Positions 5,460-5,523 of a stretch of 5,523 nt of DNA are shown in pieces. Each line of letters starts with the position of its first letter. The first letter of the stretch is position 1. Origin of the DNA: CAILLO01 sp964579735. Its GTDB lineage: Bacteria > Bacillota > Clostridia > Saccharofermentanales > UBA5734. The notes beneath the pieces are model-generated. The model saw only the letters and a list, made by a program, of their open reading frames with translations, was not told where the DNA came from and did not search any database. A program made the position numbers and the translations under genes. The stretch covers positions 1-5,523 of the forward strand of contig CAZOHH010000115.1 of NCBI GenBank assembly GCA_964579735.1. The letters are read 5' to 3'.

Positions 5460-5523
5460 CGGTATCCGGAAGGAAAAGCGAGTCGAGAAGGGGCGGCATT
5501 TGTCCTTTGGCCGACATAGGTAT

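Noticed and set aside
5386..5499. Minus-strand 37-codon frame with an AAAGGA before its ATG, overlapping the start of the metallophosphoesterase (leader peptide idea)
   Set aside because: It is in another frame and shows no regulatory-peptide features such as codon runs or an attenuator hairpin; its ribosome site is only three bases from the ATG. Nothing supports expression.
4836..5519. Forward open frame of 227 codons opposite the metallophosphoesterase
   Set aside because: It is antisense to a gene with all five metal motifs and has no motif or ribosome site of its own.

Overview
This is a G+C-rich, gene-dense bacterial window with five protein-coding genes. I see no RNA gene, insertion sequence, CRISPR array or prophage structure. 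Codon third positions are strongly G/C biased in every gene, so nothing stands out as recently acquired. The kinase, the single-domain GH25 lysozyme and the small WNGG/GGAYS-type metallophosphoesterase all read, from memory, like proteins of Gram-positive bacteria, especially high-G+C relatives of Bacillota. This is an impression and not a phylogenetic result. Actinomycetota or Chloroflexota cannot be excluded.

Layout. Positions 1-726 (+) hold the C-terminal catalytic half of a sensor histidine kinase cut by the window edge. Its stop codon overlaps the start of an OmpR/PhoB-type response regulator (726-1433, +). Only 12 bases later, and convergent to it, ends a cytoplasmic glycoside hydrolase family 2 enzyme (1446-3239, -). 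A 128-base divergent intergenic region (3240-3367) separates the GH2 gene from a two-gene forward unit: an SGNH/GDSL esterase (3368-4027) and a membrane-anchored GH25 lysozyme (4038-4754). The lysozyme gene ends 12 bases from the stop of a convergent metallophosphoesterase gene (4767-5447, -), which is read from the right side of the window.

How the parts may work together. GH2 and the SGNH esterase both lack export signals and are transcribed divergently from one control region. This is compatible with intracellular trimming and deacylation of imported oligosaccharides. The lysozyme has an N-terminal membrane segment and should act on peptidoglycan outside, so its pairing with the esterase is a topological puzzle. 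The most interesting non-coding signal is in the divergent region: a perfect 7-base direct repeat with an 11-base period (3296-3313). This is the geometry of OmpR/PhoB-family binding sites. It lies across the weak -35 of the GH2 promoter candidate, next to a 15-base dyad over its -10, and in the same window as an OmpR/PhoB-type regulator. A second signal is a -10-like box placed so that the metallophosphoesterase mRNA would begin at its ATG (leaderless). I do not see clear evidence of a wholly new defence or biosynthetic system. The window otherwise looks like ordinary chromosomal signalling, glycan-processing and housekeeping genes.
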